A stretch of 64,000 nt of DNA from Carettochelys insculpta (Eukaryota; Chordata; Testudines; Carettochelyidae), in contig NC_134160.1 in NCBI RefSeq assembly GCF_033958435.1, positions 10,527,001 to 10,591,000 on the forward strand, in the 5' to 3' direction. Shown piece by piece: positions 46,185 through 57,689 of the stretch. Numbering within the stretch: the stretch's first letter is position 1; every line of letters begins with the position of its first letter. A program made the translations under genes and the position numbers. The notes below the pieces were generated by a model. That model searched no databases, was not told the DNA's origin, and saw only the letters and a program-made list of their open reading frames with translations.

Positions 46185-46350
46185 CTCAGGCGCTGGCCTG
46201 GAACTCATGAGGTCAGGGTTCTCTTCCTAGCTCTGCTACAAGCGTCCGGTGTGACCCTGGGCAAGTCGTTTAACTTATGACTCAGTTTCCCATTTGTACA
46301 CAGGCAGTCATAACACTTCCCTACATCCTCGTGTAGTGAGACTGAATACC
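46185..46350 (+). repeat. MIR SINE, forward orientation
   Basis: The text 'gggttctcttcctagctctg', 'tgtgaccctgggcaagtcgt' and 'atgactcagtttcccatttg' follows the MIR consensus including the core. It lies 50 bp from the reverse copy. Confidence 0.85.
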
Positions 46351-46894
46351 ATAACGTTTGTGGATCACAGACACGACAAAGAAGAAATCCCTTTGAAAAT
46401 ATACTGTAAATAAAATCTCTCTTCACAATTATCTCTAAATAACTGGTAATTAATTTCAGTCACTACAGCTCTGGGCTAGATTTAAACCGGCAATTTGCAA
46501 CTGGAAGGCTCCATATACAGTTTCCAACTGAGAGTGAAAGTAATGAATGGGCTGCAGAGAAATTCAAGAAAATAAGACCATGGAGACACAGAGATGGCAT
46601 TGCACGTCTCTGGAGCAGTGGTGGAGTGACTTATGTCATCACCAGAAACCCCACAAGGGAATTAATTATTTTTACAACTATAATATATGGGTCTGAGCCT
46701 CTATGCCTTTCCAAATCACTCAGGAATGTACTGCAGTAAGCATTAGACTCAGTTCAGTTACTAGTGCTGTTATCAGGATAGAAGCAAAGGGAGTGAATCA
46801 GTGTGAATCACCCATAGAATACATCTCCCAGGGAACATAGGGAATCGGATGTGTGAAAATAGCCACACTCCATCATTATTTTCATTTATCAAAA

Positions 46895-47035
46895 TTTTCC
46901 AGCCCTGAAGAAGTGGGTCTGCCCCATGAAAGCTCATCACCTAATAAATTAATTTGTTAGTCTTTAAAGTGCTACAGGATGGGTTTTTTTTTTTTGTTTA
47001 GTAAAGATACAGACTACCCCAGCTCCCCCTCTGTG
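46895..47035 (-). repeat. Short repeat monomer (CTAATAAATTAATTTGTTAGTC family)
   Basis: 'cctgaagaagtgggtctgcc' leads into the 'cacctaataaattaatttg' core, then 'ttagtctttaaagtgctaca', a T tract and the tail 'gatacagactaccccagctc'. Confidence 0.75.
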
Positions 47036-47039
47036 ATTG

Positions 47040-48540
47040 TGCATCGTTGTAGCGTCAGGATATGGGAATCTGACTTTCTGATCTGCTAGGGTGGTATTAT
47101 TGGAAACCGGTGGTGGTATGATCTCACCCTGGTGAGTCTGGGGAAGAACAGAGGGCACGTGTGATTGTTCTGATTTTTCTCTTGCCTTAAAGTTATCTGC
47201 ACATCGTGCTTCTGACGTGAAGAGAGGCTCAGATGTTGATTTCACTGGAAGTTAGGAGCCTAAATATCTTAGTGGATCTGGACTTAAATGCAGTCCTGTC
47301 CCATGGTGCTCAGCCTGAGCTGAAAGTGCTGGCCCACACCACAGGGGATCAGTTGCCAACCAACCAAATGCTCTTTTCAAACCAGCAGGCGGGTTCTGCC
47401 ACCCTCGTGAGCTCCTCTTGCCTCGTGCTTGACGGCAGAGTGAGAAATTCATCTTGACAACCATCAGTAGCTGTGGGATTTTCCAACATCGGAAAGTGGC
47501 GCTAATCAATTAGAGCTCCATTTACAAAATGAGCATTTCGAAAGCATTGGGTTATTTTAGGAAATTATAAGGGCCGGATTCTCATTTATGCAAAGGCTCC
47601 TTTACACTGCCACAGTGGTGTAAAGGGACCTTAGCGAAAAGGAGATTACCTCCTAAGTGATTTAGAATATGTGTCTGTAAGTAAAGCCTTCATACCCAGA
47701 TCCTCAGAAGTCTTTAGGTGACTAGCTCTGATTGATTTCAGTGGGAGTTACCTTTGAGGAGCTGGGCCTTGTAAAGTAACATGTAGGCTCACCTCCCTGA
47801 GGTTTACCTCCTCCGTTCCCACCACCAATAATAAATACTTAGCTGTTATTGTTAAAGATAACTTTCAAAGATAACACTTTCAAAATGAAAAGCAGTCAAT
47901 TAGCACTTTAAAGACTAGCAAAATAGTTTATTAGGTGTTTTTGATGCACATAGAGAAAACCTGGAAGTCTTATCATTATCATTCATATTTAAATTGGGGA
48001 ATGTTCTACCTATTTGATTTTTTGTTTCTTTTTCTGGAAGCCTCTGGGGATGACTGGAATGCTAATAGGATAGTGAAGTCATAACTACCAAGGAAGTGAT
48101 TTTGTACATGCCGCTGAAAACAATTTGTATTTTTGGATTGGTTTTGTTGAACTCAATTTAATTCAGCTGTCTGACAAACAGGTGCATGATGAAAGATTTA
48201 GCACCCCAGTGCTAAAGATTTCAGATATGTTCTCTTGTCTCTACAGGAGACCTCCAACAAAAATTATGCATGTAGGAAATCACTCTCACGTTAACCCTCT
48301 ATTCATCTATAGAGCTTCTGGGAAAACATGGTAACCCCTGGCCCCCACACGCACACACCCACACCCTGAATTTCCAATATTTACAGAAGAGAACTGAGCA
48401 GAATTCCCCCTTCCCCGTGGGACTTTTTTAAACAAAAACCTTAACGCTCTTTTATCATAAATAATGTTAGGGTTCAGACCTGATTCCTTTGTCCTTGGCA
48501 GGTCATGGTGGTGTGGACCTGAGACAAAGACATTGCAAAC
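47040..48540. other. Intergenic stretch with a small hairpin
   Basis: No exon is recognised. A short inverted repeat 'aaggctcctttacactgcca' / 'gtggtgtaaagggacctt' lies at about 47,594-47,633. A partial copy of the short repeat ('agcactttaaagactagcaa') lies at 47,900-47,940. Confidence 0.45.
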
Positions 48541-48547
48541 TCTTAGG

Positions 48548-49690
48548 GGCATGTCTTCACGACAGGCTAGATTGTGGTTTCCCAAACTGGGAGGGGCGTG
48601 AAGAAATTCCAGGGGCAGTGTGAGGACACCCAGCCCCCACAGTCATTCCACCCACCCGAAGAAAGAGCCGGCCTTTGCTTCCGGCTCTCAGCCCCTGCCA
48701 TTTTACGTGGGTGACCTGGCACAGCCTCTATAAAAAGCAGGCAGCTAGCAAAGCCCCACATGGAGCTAGCTGCCTCCTGCAAAGGGGAGTGAGTGTGGGT
48801 TGGGGAGCAGCATGGGTTTAGATGGGGGGCAGGGGGTGCCTGGCTTGGTGGAGGGGAATGGGGTGAGAGTGAGGGGCTGGGGGTGCCTGGCTTTGGGAGA
48901 GGGGAGGGGCAAGGGCGGGGGGAGCTTGTGGGAGTGGGGTGGCCAGCTTGCGGGGCTCATGAGGCTTGGGTGGCTGGTCGCGGCATTGTGGGGCTCAGGG
49001 GGCTCAGGCTGGTGGCTGGCTGGCCCCAGCAGCGCAGCACTGAGCCATCTTGGACTAGCAGGTGGGCAGCTGGCCCTGGCAGCGCGGGACTGAGGCGGGA
49101 GGCTGGCTCTGGCAGTGCGGGGCCCCGGCGGCTGGCGGGGAGGTGGGTGGTGAGCTGGCCCCGGCAGCGCGGGGCTTGGTTGGGCGGCCCTGGTAGCACA
49201 GGGCTCAGGCAGCTGGCCAGCTGGGGCTGCACAAGGCACCTGCAAGGGACCAAGAAAAGCTGTATGTACTTTTTTTTCATTTTAAATGACATTTTTATAT
49301 CAAGTTTTTGTGTTTATTTTAAAATACTAATTGAATTGTTGGTTAAAGGGGGGTTGGATGATGGTAAAGAAGAGCTGGGGGCGCATAATGCGGGAAAGTT
49401 TGCGAACCGCTGGGCTAGATCAAGAGGCAGCAATCAGTTCAGCAGAGATCGATTTCTCCTGTTTATCGTAGCTGTGATCAATTGAGCGCTGAGCTGTCTC
49501 TGGCTGACTCCGCTCCCCAGCCAAAAGGAGCAGAGTAAGTGGAGTCGACAGGAGAGCGTCTGCTGTCAATGTACTGTGGTGAGAACTCCATGGTAAGCCG
49601 ACCTAAATATGGCGACATCAGCTTCGTTATTCACGCTGCTGAAATGGCAGAACTTCGGTCGACAGCCCACGGTAACGTAGACGAGGCCGG
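48548..49690. mobile_element. Host MITE, split by a nested hAT insertion
   Basis: The left remnant 48,548-48,572 (GGCATGTCTTCACGACAGG) and right part 49,413-49,690 (ending GTAACGTAGACGAGGCC) have inverted ends of the GGC-TCGTCTACG type. Removing the inner element and one octamer restores a continuous MITE of about 300 bp. Confidence 0.65.
48573..49412. mobile_element. 840-bp hAT-like element with perfect 8-bp target duplication
   Basis: The left end TGTGGTTTCCCAAACT pairs with the right end AGTTTGCGAACCGCTG. The flanks are GGCTAGAT at 48,565-48,572 and again at 49,413-49,420, identical. The interior is G-rich low-complexity DNA (tandem-like GGGGGTGCCTGGCTT and GCGGGGCTC phrases) without transposase. 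The 230-codon frame inside is a composition artefact. Confidence 0.85.
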
Positions 49691-49699
49691 AGGCGTCTG

Positions 49700-50285
49700 C
49701 CTTGATTCCCTGAGCCTGAGCTGTGACGCTGGCTGCTTTCCTCATTGGTCCAAGGAAGGCGGACGGAAGCCTCGTTTTTTCATTCACTTTGCGCAAGGGG
49801 AGTTTAGACTGTGACCCCATGTTACAACCTGTGCACATGTTACCCCCTTCCTTGTGTCTAGCCAGGAAAGGGAGCTTGATGACCCCTCCCCCAACCCCCA
49901 GCCTGTTTGTGTCCCCCCGGGCATCAGGTCACCCAACTGAGAATCTTCATTGCGGTCGGGGAGTCGACAATCTGTGTGGGCCCCTGGGCAAGGTGGAAGG
50001 GGGGCCAGGCTCTGTGCCCCTGAAAGGGGCAGACCCTTGGGCAGAAGGGGTGGGGCCAGGACAGCCAGCCCAGCCCTCCCACCACCCAAATTGCAGTCCC
50101 TCCCCACCACCCTTAGAGCTGCACAGAGTGCAAGGCGCGGTGCTCCAGCCGTGACTTAAAGGGCTGAGGGGTCTGGCCACTGCTGCTCCTGCAGTAGCAG
50201 CAGCCAAGAGCTCCGAGTCCCTTTGAATCACTGGATCCTGGGGCAGTTGCCTCATTCGTCCCCCTGCAAGCCAGCCTGATTGGAG
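49700..50285. other. Intergenic stretch, nothing recognised
   Basis: C-rich patches and no motif-bearing frames. The C-rich part (49,850-50,150) resembles the other C-rich repeats of the window. Confidence 0.4.
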
Positions 50286-50287
50286 TA

Positions 50288-50613
50288 CAGGTTGAACCTC
50301 TCTCGTCTGGCACCCTTGAGATCTGACCGGTGCCAAACAAAAGAATTTGGTGGAAGATTTGAGCTCAGTGTTGTCTAGTGTATTACCAACACTTGCAATG
50401 CTTTCTGGGCTCGTATAAGACATTTAGGGGTAAATTACAGCTAAACAGCAGCACACAACACTGAGAGCCAGGGTTAGTTGCTGGAAACAAACTTTATGGG
50501 ACCAAGGGAAACTTGGCCACACCCGTGATAAGTGGTCATTCGCCGATCTCAAATCACGCCGGATTACAGAGTTTGCTGGATGAGAGAATTCTGGATTAGA
50601 GAGGTTCAACCTG
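50288..50613. mobile_element. Tc1/mariner (Tigger-like) MITE, both ends present
   Basis: The terminal inverted repeats are CAGGTTGAACCTCTCT at the left and AGAGAGGTTCAACCTG at the right, with TA on both outer sides (50,286-50,287 and 50,614-50,615), the mariner target. It is 326 bp with no transposase. It shares its interior with the fragment at 1430-1660. Confidence 0.82.
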
Positions 50614-50639
50614 TACTGGTAACAGACCCAAGAAAGCTC

Positions 50640-50820
50640 ACCTAATAAATTATTTTGTTAGTCTTTAAAGTGCTACTTTACTGCTTTTTTGTAGTGATAG
50701 CTGTGTGAGTCTATATTCTAGCAAAACAAAAAAGCAGTCCAGTGCACTTTAAAGACTAACAAAATAATTTATTAGGTGGTGAGCTTTTGTGGGAGAGACC
50801 CACTTCTTCAGACCACAGCC
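50640..50820. repeat. Inverted-dimer copy of short repeat
   Basis: The left arm 'cacctaataaattattttg' plus 'ttagtctttaaagtgct' is mirrored by 'agtgcactttaaagactaac' plus 'aataatttattaggtggtg'. The centre contains 'gtagtgatagctgtgtgagt'. It ends in 'cccacttcttcagaccacag'. Confidence 0.8.
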
Positions 50821-50824
50821 AGAC

Positions 50825-53145
50825 CAGAACAGACTCAATATTTAAGGCACTGTGTATAATGTCAGTCTGAGCATGGTTGCGGAAGCATTGTACGTAGAAA
50901 TCCAGGCTTTCACTATCACCGTCAGGGGGAATCCACAAAGAGTTCTTCTTTTTTTGGTGTTGGTAGGGGGTGTCGAGAGAGTCAGAGTGATGTTCAGAGG
51001 TGTGTTGGAAAAATTCCTGTAGTGGGCTTTGCCTGAGAGGAGTGGGGATAAAGGCACAGTTTGAGAGTAGATATTTATATGTCCCTGCTGGAGCACAGAG
51101 AAACTAATTCTAAACGAACCCCTCTGATTTCCAGAAAGGGAACAAAACAGATCTCCGTCACCTGCACCAGTGAAGGTGCCTTTTGCTGGAACTCCCTTTT
51201 GGTTTGATTTAGCAGAGGTCAGTCTCAGCGCACACCAGCTAGACAAACGCTGCCTGTAACAGTCGATCTCAGCCTGAGCTGTGGCCCTGAAATTGGAACC
51301 TGTGGCCCAGAAGTCTAATGCAAACCAGACGCACACATTCATGAGCCCACCACCTTGGGGCATGTGTGGAATCCATGTGTGACTGTCCAGGATTCACAGT
51401 CCCGGCCTCTGAGTGCAGTGAAATCTACATAATGCAAATGCCAAGTTCCACACTCCTCACGTGGCAGTGCAGTGGCACGAACAGACTCACATGGGCCTGG
51501 AACTGGTAACTTCCCCCACCCGGCAGTGAGACCCAACCCACTCAGTTCTGTAGCTGAAAGTTTCCAAAGCTGGATAAGTTGTGTGTACATCCCTCTAACC
51601 CCACAATGCCCCGCTGCGGCCCAGGACTGTATGTCTGATTCCTGGCTGTCAAGGAGAGCTCCTGACATTCCCCTTATGAATGAACATTCCTGGGCAAGAG
51701 AGAATTGCTTTCCGGTAGTGGGGGACAGGACAAAGCACCCCCTGCGGGAGAGGCTGTGAAAGAGAAGGAGCTGCTGTGTGCCCCAGTGGTCAGGAGCATC
51801 ACCGCAGGGTTAGCTGGAAGGCTGGCTTTGAAGTGGGGTCATTTTGTCACAGCTGGATGCAGGGGGGATGTCTTTCTCCTCCAGTTAGCAGCCCCAGCAT
51901 CAAAGGGCTCCCTAGTGAATGATATCAAATTGCACTTAAGCATTAGCACATTAAGAGCTTTTGAAATGACAGCAGCAACGTCTGGGCTGCCTACAGCCCT
52001 GGTGCCTGGCAGGCTGCATCCCCCTTGTCATGCGGGGCAACCAAATAATCTGTTTTGTTTTCAGGAGAGGGAGGGGAATGGAAGCCCTGGGGCAGGGAGG
52101 GCAGAGGGAGGCTGGGGTTTAGGGCTGCCAGCTGTCGGGATCTCACCAGGAAGGTTTCAGACTTCATCCCTGATCAAAAACATGGTAGAAAAGCTTAGAG
52201 ATCCCGCTTGGCCACGTAGCTAAAACCCTTCAGTTCCCAGCCCATGGGAGCTCCATGCTCCATCTCCAGCACAGAGGGAGAAGTCGGTGATCGGCACATG
52301 AAAGGTGAGAACGGGGGGGGGGGAGGGCAGAGAGCACTGGGAATAGATCTGGTGGGAGGAGGCAAGGGGGAGTTTGGCCCAGATGGCCTGATGGAGGCTC
52401 ATTCTCAACCTGCCACTGGAACTGAAGTGATAAGAGTGTTTAGCAGCCCCATGGCACCTTCCACGCCAGTGTCTCTTATTGAAGGCGCTTCATCCAGCAT
52501 CGAGCTGCATAATAATAGCACCCCGTACCTCTCAATATGTTCCCGCTCTGGAGCACAAAGCGCGTTCCAACGAGGGCAGGCTCACTGGCCCCATCGTGCC
52601 CCCAGGTCCCCAACAGTGCCGGAGCGGGAGATGGAAACCCAGATCTTCAGCGTTCAAGTCTAACACCTGATCGAGTAGGGCAGGTAGCCCCGGGAAAGTC
52701 TGCACCAGCTGAAACAGAAAGGGGGCAGAAGGTTAAAGTTAGCTGAGTGCCAGGCGGAAGGTCCCACGCTGAAGGAATGCTTGTTTAATGTCAGCTAGTA
52801 GCTACTGCCGTGACTTTACAGCTCATCCCTTGGCACTATGCAGGAGTCTAGCTCCATGTTGATGCAACAGGAAGATTTCCCACATCCCCTGCTGTGCCTG
52901 TGGGTCACAGGTCCAACTCCTTACCCACCCTGAGCAGCTGGTGAGATTTAGCAGGATCCTGGCAGCACAAGATGGGAGGCAGAAAAGCTGTCGACCATTA
53001 GACCATCAGTGAAAGGGGACTTCCGATGAATCTGATCACACTGCTTGTACCAGTCCAAGCAATACTCTGCCAAATGGCCCCACCCTTCCAACAGGCCATT
53101 TAGCACATAGGTTCTGAGATGAATCTCTCCTGCTGGGTTCAAGTA
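50825..53145. other. Intergenic stretch, nothing recognised
   Basis: Several frames of 60-170 codons occur on both strands but none shows family motifs or a splice pattern I can defend. A G tract lies at 52,313-52,324. Confidence 0.4.
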
Positions 53146-53265
53146 TCAGAGAGGTAGGTGTGTTAGTCTGTATCTTCAAAAACAAAAAGTCCTGTGGCAC
53201 TTTATAGACTAACAGATATTTTGGAGCATAAGCTTTTGTGGGCAAAAACCCACTTCCTCAGCTGA
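53146..53265 (+). repeat. Short repeat monomer (GTCCTGTGGCAC family)
   Basis: It reads 'tatcagagaggtaggtgtgt', 'aaagtcctgtggcactttat' and 'ggagcataagcttttgtggg' then 'cccacttcctcagctgaag'. It is one unmirrored unit of the family seen as inverted dimers elsewhere. Confidence 0.8.
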
Positions 53266-54150
53266 AGCAGCCTTATTTTGAAATAAGATATTCCAGAATA
53301 GCATATTCCGAAATAACACAGCTACGCACAAAAACGCATTTCAAAATAGCACACAGCTGTCTTAAAATGCAGCGTCTACATGCACAGAGCCCTTTTTGAA
53401 ATAGAGCCATTGGATGTACCGGGCTTATTTTGAAAATAGGCTCTATTCCCTGCCTTAACAGCACTTATTTCAAAATAGCTGTTTTGAAATAGGTGTTGTT
53501 CCTTGTGCATTGAGGTTTTTCCATTTCAAAATAAGCCTACTGCGATTTTGAAATTATTTAGATGCTAGGATAGTTATTTCGAAATAACTTTGCTGTGTAG
53601 ACCCACCCCCATAGCATCCAGCTGCCTGAGGAGCACTGTGTCTGCTGTATAGGGCACCTGGGAGGGGCAGTGGTGGAGGAGTGAAGGCAGAAACATTGAT
53701 CCACTGCCCCTTGCTGCCTGCAGAGTGTGTGTGTGTGTTGGCGGGGGAGGTTTACTGGCATTGCAAAGAGTCACTAATTCCATTCCTGCCCTGTGAGGGG
53801 CTCAGGATTCCACCCCCCCCCAGCTATGGTTACATTGTGGTTGCTCTTTCGGGATACAAATAAATACATTTATAAACACAAATAAATAAATACAAGCAAA
53901 TACATTTATATCCCGAAATAGCAACCCAAAATAGCAGTGCAATTCTGAGCACCGTATTTCATTTCCCCCACCCTTCATCATGAGAGGGGTAGCGGGAACT
54001 TCCTAAAATAGCCACTTATTTTGAACTTTGGCGCTGTTTGGACGGCACCGAGTTCAAAATAAGTTAACTCAAAATAACTTAACGCAATTTACATTGTGCG
54101 AATTGCATAAGTTACTTCAAGTTATGGCTACAGTGTAGCCATAGCTCATC
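53266..54150. mobile_element. TTATTTCGAAATAA-rich MITE cluster
   Basis: Many copies of TTATTTTGAAATA, CAAAATAGC and TTATTTCGAAATAA occur in both orientations, ending in 'ggctacagtgtagccatagc'. An internal boundary near 53,605 ('tgtgtagaccc') suggests at least two elements side by side, with a GT repeat at 53,727-53,739 and an AAATAAATAC patch at 53,857-53,912. No coding capacity is seen. Confidence 0.6.
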
Positions 54151-54154
54151 AGCT

Positions 54155-56165
54155 TTGTGGGATTCCCTGCATCAATCTCACCTATTTGGGCTTGATGTAG
54201 ATCATTGGATTTGCTCCATCGCATCCTTTCCTTGTTGCACATCTTTTCTAACATTTAATATCTGCATCCTTGGTTGTACGTTCATTATGTTCATTCCCCA
54301 GTCATTTGCAGACCCTGTTTTTAAAAGCTCTCCACGACCTTACACTGAGTTCATGGGACTGTTCAAGTGTGGAAGGGCTGTAAAAACAGGACCTTTGTTT
54401 CATGTGCCTTCCCTTTTCTTTCCGCATACACCCCCAGCCTCCTTGCCTGTCCCCCCATGGTGGTGTGAGAACATTCTCCTCTGCACTTCTTGCCCCCGGG
54501 AGCAGCTTCCTTCTGTTTTTCCACCTGATCCACTCTTCACCTGTTTTCACATCTCTGCAAAGCACACAGCTTGCGTCCCTTTCGTCTGCACCTTCAGTTC
54601 TCTCTCCCTGTGTGATTGATTTTTAGCTGTGAAAGGCATCATACAGAATGAGGTTACTGTGTATTACCGGCAGATCTCTCTGTTTCACTGAGTGGGTGAA
54701 TCCAGGTCGGGCTATAGGCCTAGAAAGCCAAATGATTCTGTCCGCTGGCCTCACAGCTACCAACTTGGTAGCACCCTCTGATCCAAACAGAGCCAAACCT
54801 TGCCCTGATTCCTGAACCTGTTAGGAAACAAAATACTTCCAAAATCAAAAATGTCATCCAACTTCCTTGGACACTGAGTCACAGTAACAGTCCCCTACCA
54901 GCTCCTAGTGCATAGGGCCTCTGTTCACAATGAGAAATTGAGGGGTATTCAGCCCACCTGCTAATCCATTGGGCCGAAACACCCTTTAGGGCTGTGCTGT
55001 ACATCTATAAAATAGAAACAACTGAACAGCTCTAGGTGGCCAGCCTGAGTTCTGGTGATTGAAGTCTTCCCCATCACAAATAAAACAGCTAGAATCAACA
55101 CTAACTGATCCCCTGCTTGTCCCCTTGCAGAAAAACCCAGAGCTAAACAATCCATGGAACTGAGCTCTCCTCTCACTCCTCCATAGATTCCCTCCAGGGC
55201 AGGAATTAGGCCCTAGAAGAAGCCTGCCTGACGCCCCCTTTGCTGGGCTTGCATGATGCATGGAGAAAGAGAAGCCTTCAGTCTCCAGGGCCGGCAATCT
55301 GGAACCAGATCTATCTGTTTACTCCATGTGCCAGCATGAGGGTGTGACTTTGAGGGCTAAGCCTCAGGTTGTAAAACCTGTGTTCTTGGAAGCCCCAGGT
55401 TCAAAGGTCTGCAGGCTTAATTCAGCCTTTCAAAGTAGTTCTATGCAATTCCCCCTGTGAGGGAGACTTTCTGTAAAGTGTTTTTCAATCCTTCCTGATG
55501 AAAGATGACATACGAGCAAAAATGGTGATTAGATCCTGGTGCAGTGACTCATGAGGAATTCTTCTGCCTTGGGGGAGTTTGGGTCACACCAATGAAACGG
55601 GAGAGTGGAGACCTGAATTTCTTCCTGGAGTTGTTTTCCCCTAAATCCAGAGTTCTGTGTTGTACCTTCCTAGAGAGAGAGGATATAGATCCCTCCATTA
55701 CAAAATATTTAGCAGGGTGTATGAACAGAAACTGATTGAATATTGTCCCCCATCTAGTGTCAGAGTTAGAGTGGTTCTATCTTCACGCAGACAGCACCTA
55801 ACCCAGTGGGTCTTGATTAGGGCTCCTTAGTGCTACAATAATGAAAACAATTTCTCCCCATTATCACTTGGTCCTTCTTCCTTTCTGCATTGGTTGTGTG
55901 AGATTTTTCATTGCAGGTTTTGTCTTTCCACCTTATTTTCAGATGACGTTGAATCTTAGAAGAGCCAAATTTGGTTCATGGTCTAAATTATGACCATAGT
56001 CCAGGGACTAAAGGTAGCAAAACGCAGAGGTAGGGACAGGGAGTAAACATGTCTCCAGATGCAGCTGCTGGTTTAAATAATGGGGAACATCTATGCTTGA
56101 GTGTTTCTGTGTGTTCAGCCAAGCAAGAGGAGGATGATGTGGAGGTAACTTCTAGCCTATGGAAC
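54155..56165. other. Intergenic stretch, nothing recognised
   Basis: No exon, RNA gene or bounded repeat could be supported here. Confidence 0.4.
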
Positions 56166-56169
56166 TTAT

Positions 56170-57132
56170 TGGGTCCCCTTCGCCATCATCTCTCAGCTCC
56201 TTGTGGAGTGCTGCAAGGCTTGGTTCTGGGGCCGATATTGTTCAACATCTTTATCGATGACCTGGATGAGGGACTGGATTGCACCCTCAACAAGTTTGTG
56301 GATGACACAAAGCTAGGGGGAGAGGTAGATACGTTGGAGGGTAGGGAGAGAATCCAGAGTGACCTGGATAAATTGGAGAACTGGGCCAAAAGAAATCTGA
56401 TGCGGTTCAACAAGGAGAAGTGCAGAGTCCTGCAACTGGGATGGAAGAATCCCAAAAATTGTTATTGGCTGGGGACCAACTGGCTCAGCAGCAGTACAGC
56501 AGAAAGGGACCTAGGGGTTATAGTGGATGGAAGGCTGGATATGAGTAAACAGTGTGCCCTTGTAGCCAAGAAGGCTAGCGGCATACTAGAGTGCATTAGG
56601 AGGAACATTTCGAGCAGATCTAGAGAAGTGGTTGTTCCTTTCTATTCAGCATGAGTGAGGCCACATCTGGAATATTATGTCCAGTTTTGGGTCCTCCAGT
56701 ATAAAAAGGATGATTAAGGGGCTGGAGCACAAGACCTATGAGGAGAGGCTGAGGGATTTGGGCTTCTTTAGTTTACAGAAGAGAAAACTGAGGGGTGATT
56801 TAATAGCAGCCTTCAACTTCCTGAAGGGGAGCTCTAAAGAGGAGGGTGAGAAACTGTTCTCAGTGGTGTCAGGTGGCAGAACAAGGAGCAATGGTCTGAA
56901 GTTACGGAAGGAGAGGTGTAGGTTGGATATTAGGAAAAACTATTTCACCGGGAGGGTGGTGAAGAATTGGAATGTGTTGTCTAGAGAGGTGGTGGATTCT
57001 CCATCCCTCGAGGTTTTTAAGTTCCAGCCTGACGAGGTCCTGGCTGGGATGACAGCTGGCGTTGATCCTGCTTGAAGCCAGGGACTGGACTAGATGACCT
57101 CCTGAGGCCCCTTCTAGCCTTGGGATTCTGAT
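56170..57132 (+). mobile_element. CR1 LINE, 5'-truncated, + strand
   Basis: It encodes the second half of RT: GVLQGLVLGPILFNIFIDDL, KFVDDTKLGG (catalytic F-V-DD intact), ERIQSDLDKLENWAKRNLMR, AERDLGVIVDGRLDMSKQC. A 3' end follows (RVVKNWNVLSREVVDSPSLE). The frame is intact over 201 codons, so this copy is younger than the 31.8 kb one. A deletion near 56,690 removes the HVQYC region. Confidence 0.92.
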
Positions 57133-57159
57133 TCCTTGCAATCTTCATAACCCCACTGC

Positions 57160-57315
57160 AATGCAAGGCTGTGTTACGATCCCCATCGGAGACAGGGGAT
57201 ACTGAGGCATAGAGAAACGAAGCTGTTTACCGGTTACTGACGAAGTACCGTGGAGGAGCCGAGAACTGAAAGCAGGTTTCCAAGTTGCAAGCTAGTGCCC
57301 AGTCCCTAGTTAGAA
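57160..57315 (-). repeat. Probable MIR SINE, reverse orientation
   Basis: 'ggggatactgaggcatagag', 'gaaagcaggtttccaagttg' and 'ctagtgcccagtccctagtt' fit a decayed MIR on the minus strand. Confidence 0.5.
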
Positions 57316-57689
57316 GGTTAGGGCTTTGTAGAACTCATCAGCAGAGCTTTCACTCACAACCTGGATGCACATGCCGGCTCTATGGTGATGTCTCATTACC
57401 CACATCAGAGCTGCATTTTGCCATGTGCTAATCTGCCACTGAATCAGGAATGGGCCTGGGGATTAAACTCCAAACACACAGCAAAGCTGGGTCCTAGGCT
57501 CACGCATGCCCTGTAGCCGCTGCTGACAGACCCAGGCTCTCTTTAGAAGCCCCCAGGGAGCCTACCTAGTGACAACCAAATATTTTTGGCATGAGCTAAG
57601 TCAGGATCTGCATGTGTTGGCATGAGTGAAAGGCGGCTGGCATGGCGGTGCCAGGCTCTCTGTCCATAATGTGTGTGGACCTCGTGTGT

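Noticed and set aside
48793..49485. 230-codon frame
   Set aside because: It spans the G-rich interior and right end of a hAT-like insertion and is Gly/Trp/Arg-rich without motifs.
56049..56654. 201-codon frame as a possible host gene
   Set aside because: It is CR1 reverse transcriptase, with the F-V-DD site and a CR1 3' end following.
33161..57600. SYTL1 or another expected neighbour of TMEM222
   Set aside because: I looked for C2-domain or other conserved exons with splice sites on both strands and could not support any. This is a failure to see, not proof of absence.
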